A stretch of 64,000 bases of DNA from Fibrobacter succinogenes (GTDB lineage: Bacteria > Fibrobacterota > Fibrobacteria > Fibrobacterales > Fibrobacteraceae): the NCBI GenBank assembly GCA_902762795.1, contig CACWPM010000008.1, positions 1-64,000 on the forward strand. The letters are read 5' to 3'. The translations under genes were made by a program, and so were the position numbers. Each line of letters starts with the position of its first letter. Position 1 is the first letter of the stretch. Shown here one piece after another: positions 56,138 to 64,000 of the stretch. The notes under the pieces were generated by a model. The model was not told where the DNA came from and searched no databases. It saw only the letters and a program-made list of their open reading frames with translations.

Positions 56138-59100
56138 TTATTTCTTTTTCTTGTTCGCGCTATTGCCGCGGACATCCTTCGGCTTGAACGTCACATTAAT
56201 TTCAACGTTCGTCACCTTGGAGCCAAGGCCAGCCGGGTCAAACACCTTGTACGTAAACTCGTCAATTCCAGAGAAACCCTTGTTCGGGGTGTACTCGAAA
56301 GAACCGTTCGTTTCGTTCAAGATGATTCTACCGTTGCGCGGTTTCATCACCGTCTTCACAGACTGAAGCTTATCGCCATCCGGATCCTTAGCAGCAGACA
56401 TAAGACCGGTAGAGGCAGGAACTTTGAGCACTTCACCTTCGCGAGTCTGGTAAGAGAGAGGTTTCGTTTCAGGCGGATTGTTCACGGCAACCACCGTAAA
56501 TGTAGCCGTCTTATGAGCGGTTCCGCCATCCGGGTCCGTCACCGTGAAAGTAATGCGTTCCGGCTTGCCCTTCCAATGAGAATACGGCTGAGCCACAATC
56601 ACAGTCTTCTTCGCCTTATCATAAGTCACCTGCAACTGCTTCTGGCCCGTAAATTTCCACTTGAGGTCATCGAAGTTGTGGTCCTTATCGCGGGCGTACT
56701 GGTCGAGCTTAATCGTTGCAATTACACCTTCATTCTGATTTTCCCTGATAGTAAAGTCAGGAATATCACGCATGACAGGAGGTGCATTCACATGCTTAAC
56801 AACAAACTTCACGACAGACTTGTCCGAGGCTCCGGCCGGGTCCGTTGCGGTAAAGACGATCGTTTCTTCACCGAACCAGTTGTCCCTTCTCGGCTTGATT
56901 TCAGCAACGTGGTTAGCATTGATTCTCACATCAATGTTCTTTGCGCCAGAAACGCTCCACCTGATTTCATTCTTCTTGTGGTCCGGATCGCTAACAAAAT
57001 CATCCAAGTTAACGGACTTGAAAGCCTTGCCTTCAAGCGTTGTCTGCCCCGGAATTTCCTTAACAACCGGAGGGTCATTCACCGACTTCACGGTAAAGCG
57101 AACATCGACAGAAGCCTTTTCCTTGCTTGGGTCAAACACATTGATTGTCACTGTTTCGCTACCATTCCAGAATTTGTCCGGAATTTCGACAGTGAGAACA
57201 CCTCTATCGCTGATGTTGTACTTGAGTTCATGCTTTGACTTTTCGGCAGGAGCTTCATCTTCATGCTTCCTGCCCTTCTTGTTCTTTTTGTTATGCTTGG
57301 ACTTTGCAGAAGCAGCCGAAGCAAATGGATTTTCGCCATCAATCGACCACTTGAGTTCGCTAACGCTGTTATCCGGGTCTGTCACAAACTTAGTCAAGTC
57401 AATCGACGGGAAGGTCTTCTTTTCATCGATAACCTGAGCCGGGATGGGCTTAAACTTAGGCGGATCGTTTACAGGAACAACCTCGAACGTTGCCTTGGTA
57501 GACTGTTTGTCACCAGACGGATCCATCACAGTAAACGTAAGTGTTTCCTTACCAAACCAGTTCGGGTTCGGAGTCGTGATAGAAGCACGACCATTCTTGA
57601 TATCTACAACAAGTTCGTTGTTGCCAGAAACAGACCACTTGAGTTCATTCGGCTTGTTATCCGGGTCATTCACAATCTTCGCAAGATCTACCGGAGCAAA
57701 TCTTTCCTTTTCCTTGATTTTCTGGTTGCCAGGTTCCTTGGTAATCACAGGCGGATCATTCACCGGGGTCACTTCAAAGTCAATCTGTTGAGAAGCCCTA
57801 GCGCCTTCCGGGTCCGTCACATCAATTCGAATCTTTTCCGAACCGTTCCAGTATTTTTCCGGAGTCGTCACCACGAGCTGCTTTTTCGCATTGATAGAAG
57901 CCTTGAGGGCGCGAGTCGGAGCGACCTCGATCTTGAGAGAACTCAGCGGATGGTCAGGATCAGAAACAAACGTCGAGAGGTCTATCGGTTCAAAACGTTC
58001 CTTTTCCTTGATTTTCTGAGCCAAAATCGGTCTAATAGTCGGAGGATCATTCACGGATTCAACAATAAAGTTGACAGTCTTGGAATCCGAGGCGCCTTCC
58101 GGATCCTTCACGGTAAACACCACATTGCGTTCGCCATGCCAATGCGGATCGGCAACCTTGATCTGGGCAAGTCCACCCTTATAAATCACGACACTGAAGG
58201 GATCCTTTACATCATCTTCTTCATCGTCATCGCTCTTACTCTTCTTGCCTTTCTTGCCCTTCTTGGTATTTTCAGTCCCAACCTTCAATACCTTGACACC
58301 CCAAGAAAGCTGTTCCATGCTATTATCCGGGTCACGGACAAACTTGCTCAAATCGATATCCTTGAAAGAACCCTTTTCGCGAATCTTCTGCGGCGGGATA
58401 TCCCTCAAGACCGGCGGATCGTTCACCGACACGATTTCAAACGTAATGGTCTGGGAAGTCTTCGCACCATCCGGATCGCTCACTTCGAGCATCATCATTT
58501 CAGGAGCACACCAGAAATCCTTGTTGGGAGCCGTGACCGTAAGCACGCGACTCGGGGAAATTTCAGCCTTGAGTTTCTTCGCGCCAGAAATTTTCCAGCG
58601 GAGTTCAGTCGGCTTATTGTCCGGATCCTTCACAAATTCATCAAGCTTAATTTGCTTGAATGTTTCCTTTTCCTTAATTTTCTGGTCAGGAATCCTATTC
58701 ACGAATACAGGAGGATCGTTCACGCGGGTCACTTCAAAGACCATCTTGTGGCGAGCGTAAGCACCTTCCGGGTCCGTCACGGAGAACGTGAGAGACTCTT
58801 TTCCACTCCACTGTTTGTCCGGGACTGAGATAATCACGGTGTTGTCCCTGCGAACATCCACCTTGAGTTCCCTATTGCCAGAAACTTCCCATTTCAAGGA
58901 AGAAGCCGGGTGGTCCGGGTCTTCGGCGAGAGTCGAGAGGTCGATTGTCTTGAAACGACCGCCTTCAAGTATTGTTTCACCAGTCGGAGCATTAGCTGCA
59001 ATTACCGGAGCATCGTTCACGGAGCGCACTTCAAAGCGAGCAGTCTTGCTTGCAGAAGCACCTTCCGGGTCCGTTACCGTAAACGTAATGTTTGCCGCAC

Positions 59101-62100
59101 CATGCCAATACTTGTTCGGGATAACAATGTTTGCCACCTGATCCGCACCGACCTGAACGCGGAGATTTTCTCCAGCCATATCATCATCGCCCTTGCCCTT
59201 CTTCTTGGAAGAACCCTGACTAATCGGGCTTACCTTGAAAGTCCACTTGAGATCGCTAATCTTGTGATCCGGATCCTTGACAAAGTCAGCAAGCTTGATC
59301 GGCTGGAACTGTTTCTTTTCGTCAATAACCTGGTCGCGGAGATCACGGACAAATTCAGGGACATCGTTCACGGAAAGCACCGTAAAGGTCACTTCCTTGC
59401 TATCCGAGGCGCCATCCGGGTCCGTTACCGTAAAGCGGATCTTTTCAGAACCGTTCCAGCTTGCGCTCGGCGGCGTCACCGTCACCTTGTGTGCAGCATC
59501 CATGGCAACGCGAAGTTCCTTGTGGCCTTCCATCTTCCACTTGAGGCGATTCTTGGCATGGTCCAAATCTTCGACAAAGTTGTCAAGTTCAATCGGCTTA
59601 AACGATTCCTTTTCCTTAATCGTCTGGCTTGCAATTTCCTTCATGATCGGAGGATCATTCACAGAAACAACCGTAAAGGTCGCCGTTGTACGAGCCTTCG
59701 CGCCAGAAGGATCCGTCACCGTGAACGTGATCTTTTCGGAACCGTTCCACATCTTGGTCGGCGTCTTTACAGTCACAAGACCAGTCTTCGACATATCGAC
59801 CTTGAGGTCCTTATTGCCCGTAAAGTCAATCTTCAAACTTTCAAAACGGTCATCCGGGTCAGACACGAGTTCAGCTACGTTGAACGCCGTGAATTCACCC
59901 TTTTCCTGAATAGTCTGGTCGGCAACCTGCTTAATTTCCGGGAGATCGTTCACGGATTCCACCGTGAAGAGAGCCGAAGAAGAAGCCTTGGCACCTTCCG
60001 GATCCGTTACCGTAAACGTAATTTCTTCAGCTCCGTTCCAGAACTTGTTCGGAATAACAATCGTTGCAACCTTGTTAGCGTCTATATCGACCTTGAGTTC
60101 AGATTCCCTCTTCTTGGAACCGGCGGCCGGCTTGCTAGAAACGGAGAACGTGAGTTCAGAGAGCTTGTTGTCCATGTCCTTCACCATGTCGCCAAGCTTG
60201 ATCGGCTGGAACTGTCCTTTTTCACGAATCGTCTGCGGCATCACCTGCTTTACAAACATCGGCACGTCATTCACGGATTCGACCGTGAAGTTCACCGTGC
60301 GTTCATCGCACGCGTTATCCGGGTCACAGACCTTGAAGGTCAACGCTTCGGCACCATGCCACTGCGGTGATGGAGGCGTGATACGCGCAACGTGCGCACC
60401 GTCCATGGCAACCTTGAGTTCCTTGTTTCCAGTAATCGTCCACTTGAGGCGATTCTTGGCGTGGTCAAGATCTTCGACAAAGTTATCAAGTTCAATCGGC
60501 TGGAATTCACCCTTTTCCTTGATGGTCTGTTCACGAATGTCCTTCATGACCGGCGGATCGTTGATAGCCTTTACAGTAAACTTCGCAGAAGACGTTGCAC
60601 GGGCGCCTTCCGGGTCAGTCGCCGTAAACGTCAACGTTTCGGTACCGTTCCACTGTTCATGCGGAATCTTCACTGAAACTTCGTGAGACTTGGAATCGAT
60701 ATTGACCTTGAGATCCCTGTTGCCCGTCACTTCAACCTTCAGCTTGGAGAAGTCGTGGTCAGCATCACTCAAGTAGTCATCCAGAATAAACGATGAAAAT
60801 TCATTCTTTTCGTCAATAGCCTGGTCCGGGATTTTCTTGAATACCGGCGGATCGTTCACAGAACGGACATTGAGAGCGACATCCTGCTTGGCAGAACCGC
60901 CTTCCGGGTCCATCACGGTAAATGTTGCAACAGTGTTGCCGAACCAGCTCGGATCCGGGATTTCAACCGTAGCGACATGATTATCGTCAATAGAAACGTT
61001 AAGAGTTCCCAATTCAGGCATCGGGCCCTGGTGCTTGACTTCGACATCCCAGGAAAGTTCGGAATTCTTGTGATCTTCGTCCTTGACAAATTCATCAAGT
61101 TTAATCTTGGTGAACTGCTGTTTTTCGTTGATGTTCTGGTTCGGAATCGGACGAACGAATTTCGGCAAATCGTTCACGGAATTGACCGTAAACATAGCTT
61201 CACATTCTGCAGAGGCGCCATCCGGGTCCGTTGCGGTAAACTTGATGGATTCGGAACCGTTCCAGAGTTTATTCGGAATGCGAATCGTAGCGACTCCGCC
61301 TGAAACAGAAACCTTCAAGTCCTTGGCACCCGAAATAGCCCACTTGAGCATTTCAACACGATGATCGGGATCCTTCACATACTGACCGAGCTGGATAGGT
61401 GCAAATTCCTGTTTTTCCTCGATCGTCTGGTCAGGAATATTCTGAACAAATTCAGGAGCATCGTTAATGGATTTCACCTTGAAAAGAACATCCTGCGTTG
61501 CGGTCGCACCGGCAGCATCAGTCACCGTAAATGTCACGCGTTCCTGACCGTTCCAGAATTCATTCGGGATTGTCACGATCGCAGAACCGTAATTATCGAT
61601 TTCAATCTTAAGGTCCTTGTTGCCCGAAACAGTCCACTTGAGTTTCATGACATCATCATCAGGGTCCGAGACAAAATCAGCAAGAGAAATCATGTCAAAC
61701 TGATTTTTTTCTTCAATGACCTGGTCAGGAATCTTTTTTGTGAACTTCGGGGGATCATTGACCGGCTGGACTGTAAAGGCGGCCGTCTTGTTGTCACTTC
61801 CGTAATCAGGGTCATTTGCAATAAACTTAATTCTTGCAGCACCATACCAATGTGCATCCGGAACGACAATCGTCGCCACGCGGTTACCGTCAATCGTTAC
61901 AGACAAATCACCATCAGCCTGCGGACCGCCGGCAGGGACAATTTCGGTATCCCACGTAATCTGGTCTTTCTTGTGGTCCGGGTCATTCACAAAATCATCT
62001 AGGCGAATCTTGGCAAACTGCTTGCCTTCCGTAATCACCTGGCTTGGAATTTGGGAGACCACGGGAGGATTGTTCACGGATTCAACGGAGAAATTCACCG

Positions 62101-62545
62101 TTTCAGAAGAGCTTGCGCCCTTGGAGTCCGTTGCCGTAAAAGTCAAATCTTCAGAACCGTTCCAAAGCGCATTCGGAGTCGCAATTTCAACCGTATGGTC
62201 CGGAGCAATCGTTACCTTGAGGTTTTTGTTACCACTTACCTTCCAACGGATTTGCGAAGGTTGGTCCGTGTCGTCCGTGACAAAATTATCAAGTTTAAAT
62301 TTCGAAAAAGTCCCGCCCTCCTGAATAGATTCGCCAGGGATTCCGCTAACTTGAGGCGGTTCATTCGCCGGTGCAGGTTCTGCAACGGGCTCGCTTACAG
62401 GCGCAACAGGAGCTGTTGCCGCTTGTGGTACCGGTGCTGCTTGAGGAGCAGGAGCCGCTGGTGCCGGATTTTGTGCAAACGATGACGTTGCTATCACACT
62501 AGCAGACGCAAGCAAAGTCGCCATGGACCTTTTAAATTTTTTCAT
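56138..62545 (-). CDS. Giant secreted protein of about 20 cadherin/Ig-like repeats
   Basis: A 2135-residue exported protein. The ATG at 62545 is placed 7 bases after GGAG and gives signal peptide MKKFKRSMATLLASASVIAT ending near SSFA. A Pro/Ala-rich stretch (about 26-60) follows, then about 19 repeats of ~100 residues. Each starts with an NDPPV-type motif and contains I-x-EK, a DPDH-type acidic loop, LKW or LRW, WNGSE and FTVTDPEGA, a cadherin-like calcium-binding pattern. A final different domain (about 2030-2120) with FEYTPNKGFSG and FTYKVFDPAG ends in a Lys-rich tail. Three repeats carry long Lys/Asp-rich inserts. It is likely a surface adhesin or matrix protein. Confidence 0.9.
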   Translation of the reverse strand: MKKFKRSMATLLASASVIATSSFAQNPAPAAPAPQAAPVPQAATAPVAPVSEPVAEPAPANEPPQVSGIPGESIQEGGTFSKFKLDNFVTDDTDQPSQIRWKVSGNKNLKVTIAPDHTVEIATPNALWNGSEDLTFTATDSKGASSSETVNFSVESVNNPPVVSQIPSQVITEGKQFAKIRLDDFVNDPDHKKDQITWDTEIVPAGGPQADGDLSVTIDGNRVATIVVPDAHWYGAARIKFIANDPDYGSDNKTAAFTVQPVNDPPKFTKKIPDQVIEEKNQFDMISLADFVSDPDDDVMKLKWTVSGNKDLKIEIDNYGSAIVTIPNEFWNGQERVTFTVTDAAGATATQDVLFKVKSINDAPEFVQNIPDQTIEEKQEFAPIQLGQYVKDPDHRVEMLKWAISGAKDLKVSVSGGVATIRIPNKLWNGSESIKFTATDPDGASAECEAMFTVNSVNDLPKFVRPIPNQNINEKQQFTKIKLDEFVKDEDHKNSELSWDVEVKHQGPMPELGTLNVSIDDNHVATVEIPDPSWFGNTVATFTVMDPEGGSAKQDVALNVRSVNDPPVFKKIPDQAIDEKNEFSSFILDDYLSDADHDFSKLKVEVTGNRDLKVNIDSKSHEVSVKIPHEQWNGTETLTFTATDPEGARATSSAKFTVKAINDPPVMKDIREQTIKEKGEFQPIELDNFVEDLDHAKNRLKWTITGNKELKVAMDGAHVARITPPSPQWHGAEALTFKVCDPDNACDERTVNFTVESVNDVPMFVKQVMPQTIREKGQFQPIKLGDMVKDMDNKLSELTFSVSSKPAAGSKKRESELKVDIDANKVATIVIPNKFWNGAEEITFTVTDPEGAKASSSALFTVESVNDLPEIKQVADQTIQEKGEFTAFNVAELVSDPDDRFESLKIDFTGNKDLKVDMSKTGLVTVKTPTKMWNGSEKITFTVTDPSGAKARTTATFTVVSVNDPPIMKEIASQTIKEKESFKPIELDNFVEDLDHAKNRLKWKMEGHKELRVAMDAAHKVTVTPPSASWNGSEKIRFTVTDPDGASDSKEVTFTVLSVNDVPEFVRDLRDQVIDEKKQFQPIKLADFVKDPDHKISDLKWTFKVSPISQGSSKKKGKGDDDMAGENLRVQVGADQVANIVIPNKYWHGAANITFTVTDPEGASASKTARFEVRSVNDAPVIAANAPTGETILEGGRFKTIDLSTLAEDPDHPASSLKWEVSGNRELKVDVRRDNTVIISVPDKQWSGKESLTFSVTDPEGAYARHKMVFEVTRVNDPPVFVNRIPDQKIKEKETFKQIKLDEFVKDPDNKPTELRWKISGAKKLKAEISPSRVLTVTAPNKDFWCAPEMMMLEVSDPDGAKTSQTITFEIVSVNDPPVLRDIPPQKIREKGSFKDIDLSKFVRDPDNSMEQLSWGVKVLKVGTENTKKGKKGKKSKSDDDEEDDVKDPFSVVIYKGGLAQIKVADPHWHGERNVVFTVKDPEGASDSKTVNFIVESVNDPPTIRPILAQKIKEKERFEPIDLSTFVSDPDHPLSSLKIEVAPTRALKASINAKKQLVVTTPEKYWNGSEKIRIDVTDPEGARASQQIDFEVTPVNDPPVITKEPGNQKIKEKERFAPVDLAKIVNDPDNKPNELKWSVSGNNELVVDIKNGRASITTPNPNWFGKETLTFTVMDPSGDKQSTKATFEVVPVNDPPKFKPIPAQVIDEKKTFPSIDLTKFVTDPDNSVSELKWSIDGENPFASAASAKSKHNKKNKKGRKHEDEAPAEKSKHELKYNISDRGVLTVEIPDKFWNGSETVTINVFDPSKEKASVDVRFTVKSVNDPPVVKEIPGQTTLEGKAFKSVNLDDFVSDPDHKKNEIRWSVSGAKNIDVRINANHVAEIKPRRDNWFGEETIVFTATDPAGASDKSVVKFVVKHVNAPPVMRDIPDFTIRENQNEGVIATIKLDQYARDKDHNFDDLKWKFTGQKQLQVTYDKAKKTVIVAQPYSHWKGKPERITFTVTDPDGGTAHKTATFTVVAVNNPPETKPLSYQTREGEVLKVPASTGLMSAAKDPDGDKLQSVKTVMKPRNGRIILNETNGSFEYTPNKGFSGIDEFTYKVFDPAGLGSKVTNVEINVTFKPKDVRGNSANKKKK

Positions 62546-62639
62546 TTTCATTCTCCGATGCCATACACGCAATCAAAATTTCCCTATGAAATTTTTCAAA
62601 CGTCATTAAAAACGTATTTAAATATAACGCTTTTTCCCA

Positions 62640-62755
62640 AAAAACATTCAAAAAAGCCAAAAATGTTTTTCATAACAAAATTGACATTTTCATTCACTAA
62701 GTCTGTCAAATTTATGTAACTAATCCAATGTCAAAGAGTTACATAACATTTGACA
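62640..62755. promoter_or_regulatory. Large inverted repeats in the divergent region of the giant gene
   Basis: TGTCAAATTTATGTAACT at 62704-62721 is mirrored by AGTTACATAACATTTGACA at 62737-62755, differing by a single one-base insertion. A smaller pair, AAAAACATT at 62640-62648 and AATGTTTTT at 62662-62670, lies nearer the giant gene. These look like an operator or a long hairpin between divergent promoters. No gene is seen in 62546-62957. Confidence 0.5.
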
Positions 62756-62957
62756 ATCAACCCCCCAAAATAGCCCTCCTTTCAAAAAAAATGATTTTCT
62801 ATAAAAATGCCCGTTATAAAAACAATCTATTGTAAATTTTTTGTAAAAGGCTGCATTTTTTTGATATTCAACCCCAAAAGAGTCCCTTAAAATGTGACAA
62901 AAAGCGCCAAAAAAAACTAATTTTGGGAAATAAAAACTAATCTAACCAGGAAAAACA

Positions 62958-63365
62958 ATGAAATTCGTATTTCTCTGCGACGCCAACTATCTCAAAGGCG
63001 ACATGGTCAACTTCCAGAATAATTTTCCCACCAATCATGAACTCGTGACGATGACCTCTGAAGACCTTCTCCAGAGCAAATCCATCATCGAAGGGACATT
63101 CGCAATCTTGGCAGAACGCACCACATGGCAGAAAAACTTCAGCCTTTTCCGCTACTTCGGTCTTTTGCCGCTTCTCGAAGTGCTTCCGCTCGGCATTGTC
63201 AGCCGTGGACGCCGCAACGAACCCATCAAGGGCCGCAGCCAGAACAGGAACCAGGAAATTTTCTTCAATCCGGCAGCATCTGCTGAAGAACTCTATCTCC
63301 AGGTTGACAAGTTCGTCGCAGCCCCACCTTCCGGCTACACCTATCCGCGCGGTGCCGCCAAGTAA
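62958..63365 (+). CDS. Unrecognised 135-residue cytosolic protein
   Basis: No family is assigned. The protein starts KFVFLCDANYLKGD and has alternating predicted strands and helices, faintly like a receiver-type fold. It has a hydrophobic segment YFGLLPLLEVLPLGIVS near residues 70-86 and a basic Arg/Asn-rich stretch GRRNEPIKGRSQNRNQE. No signal peptide is seen. It ends 3 bases before the next start codon, so the two genes form an operon. Confidence 0.6.
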   Translation: MKFVFLCDANYLKGDMVNFQNNFPTNHELVTMTSEDLLQSKSIIEGTFAILAERTTWQKNFSLFRYFGLLPLLEVLPLGIVSRGRRNEPIKGRSQNRNQEIFFNPAASAEELYLQVDKFVAAPPSGYTYPRGAAK

Positions 63366-63368
63366 GGC

Positions 63369-64000
63369 ATGCAGAAGAAAGTTCTAGAAAGCCTTTACAA
63401 TCAAGGCGGGCTTACGCTTTTCGCCATTTCTGACGAAGAAACTTTGCCAAAAGACGCCTTGAAGAAATTCGCACTGGCGCTCAATGCCGGTGCGCGTTTT
63501 ATTGTAATTGACTTTACCGGGAAACACCCTCTCGAAGGGAACGCACCTTTCCTTGCGACAGACCTTTCGCAAAAAGTCTTCACAACAGAAGAAATCGAGA
63601 AGATTTCGTCATCTTTTGACGACGACAGAAGCCTTACATTCACGGGCTCAAAGCCCCTCCCCTCCTCGGACACGCAATTCCGCACGCTCTATCATAACAT
63701 CAAGATTCTCGAAAAAATAGCCCCGCAAGTCATCGGCATCATTTCGACAGAGCAAGTCGAGAACGTCGGAAAGCTAGTCGCCATGGCACGCCTCTTGATT
63801 GTGCATGTGACCCCGATATCCATGAAATCGGCAGCATCATTTATCGAAGACGTCAAGGAGGCACAAAAAATCGAGATTTTATGGCTTTCCAAGGAACTTC
63901 CTGCTCGCCGCAGCTACCCGAGAGCGCGCAAAGCCATCCGCAAAAACGCGAGCGCCACCAAGGAAGCCTTCGCCCTGGATTTCCAGAAAAAACCAGAAGA
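63369..64000 (+). CDS. Unrecognised protein, cut by the right window edge
   Basis: An open frame of 210 codons runs from ATG 63369 to the window end without a stop. It begins MQKKVLESLYNQGGLTLFAI. Segments such as NAGARFIVIDFTG, APQVIGIISTEQVENVGKL and RLLIVHVTPISMKSAASF suggest an alpha/beta fold with parallel strands. The last part is basic (ARRSYPRARKAIRKN). It lies 3 bases after the previous gene and shares its codon style. No function is assigned. Confidence 0.6.
   Translation, partial: MQKKVLESLYNQGGLTLFAISDEETLPKDALKKFALALNAGARFIVIDFTGKHPLEGNAPFLATDLSQKVFTTEEIEKISSSFDDDRSLTFTGSKPLPSSDTQFRTLYHNIKILEKIAPQVIGIISTEQVENVGKLVAMARLLIVHVTPISMKSAASFIEDVKEAQKIEILWLSKELPARRSYPRARKAIRKNASATKEAFALDFQKKPE

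Overview
The window looks like a chromosome segment of a Fibrobacter species (F. succinogenes group). This is inferred from gene content: three secreted GH43 hemicellulases with CBM6-like or ricin-like modules, C-termini resembling type IX secretion sorting tails, Ser-rich-linker lipoproteins, a lactate-dehydrogenase-like malate dehydrogenase, and many short hairpin repeats between genes. No rRNA, tRNA, CRISPR array or insertion sequence was found.

Layout. 1-9.6 kb: gdhA (cut by the window edge), then a lipid cluster on the minus strand (ACP, fused ketosynthase/chain-length-factor, FabG, FabZ, PlsC-type acyltransferase, patatin) facing fabD and an acyl-CoA carboxylase subunit on the plus strand. 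10-15 kb: an inositol-monophosphatase-like gene and two surface lipoproteins, one with Fn3 domains and one with a formylglycine-generating-enzyme-like domain. 15-31 kb: a plant-polysaccharide region with three GH43 enzymes and three tandem secreted proteins with a CBM11-like fold. It is interrupted by a two-gene envelope locus, a type II restriction-modification pair, a structured intergenic element and a KilA-N gene. 30.7-31.4 kb: a tandem hairpin array, then mdh. 32.6-40 kb: a small membrane protein, hisS, and an MBOAT acyltransferase operon with two SGNH-like partners. 40-48 kb: adk, clpC, lolD, lolC/E, a four-helix-bundle gene and lysS. 48-53 kb: an AT-rich accessory island with an unrecognised 1200-residue protein and a HigB/HigA-type pair whose toxin is frameshifted. 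53-64 kb: prfC, a DNA glycosylase, a 2135-residue secreted protein of about 20 cadherin-like repeats, and the start of an unrecognised plus-strand operon.

The most unusual signals are not ordinary genes. (1) Two distant intergenic elements each contain three 39-bp palindromic units with nearly identical spacing (85 and 95-96 bp between centres). (2) A tandem array between a CBM gene and mdh keeps its hairpins while the stem sequences change in a compensatory way. (3) A roughly 240-bp region ahead of the KilA-N gene has three copies of one element in alternating orientation, so the middle copy can pair with either neighbour. (4) The 1200-residue protein is a candidate single-gene defence factor with a possible nuclease-like C-terminus. 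(5) The ketosynthase fusion has a second half that has lost the catalytic residues. All functional statements come from reading the sequence; no searches or folding were run.
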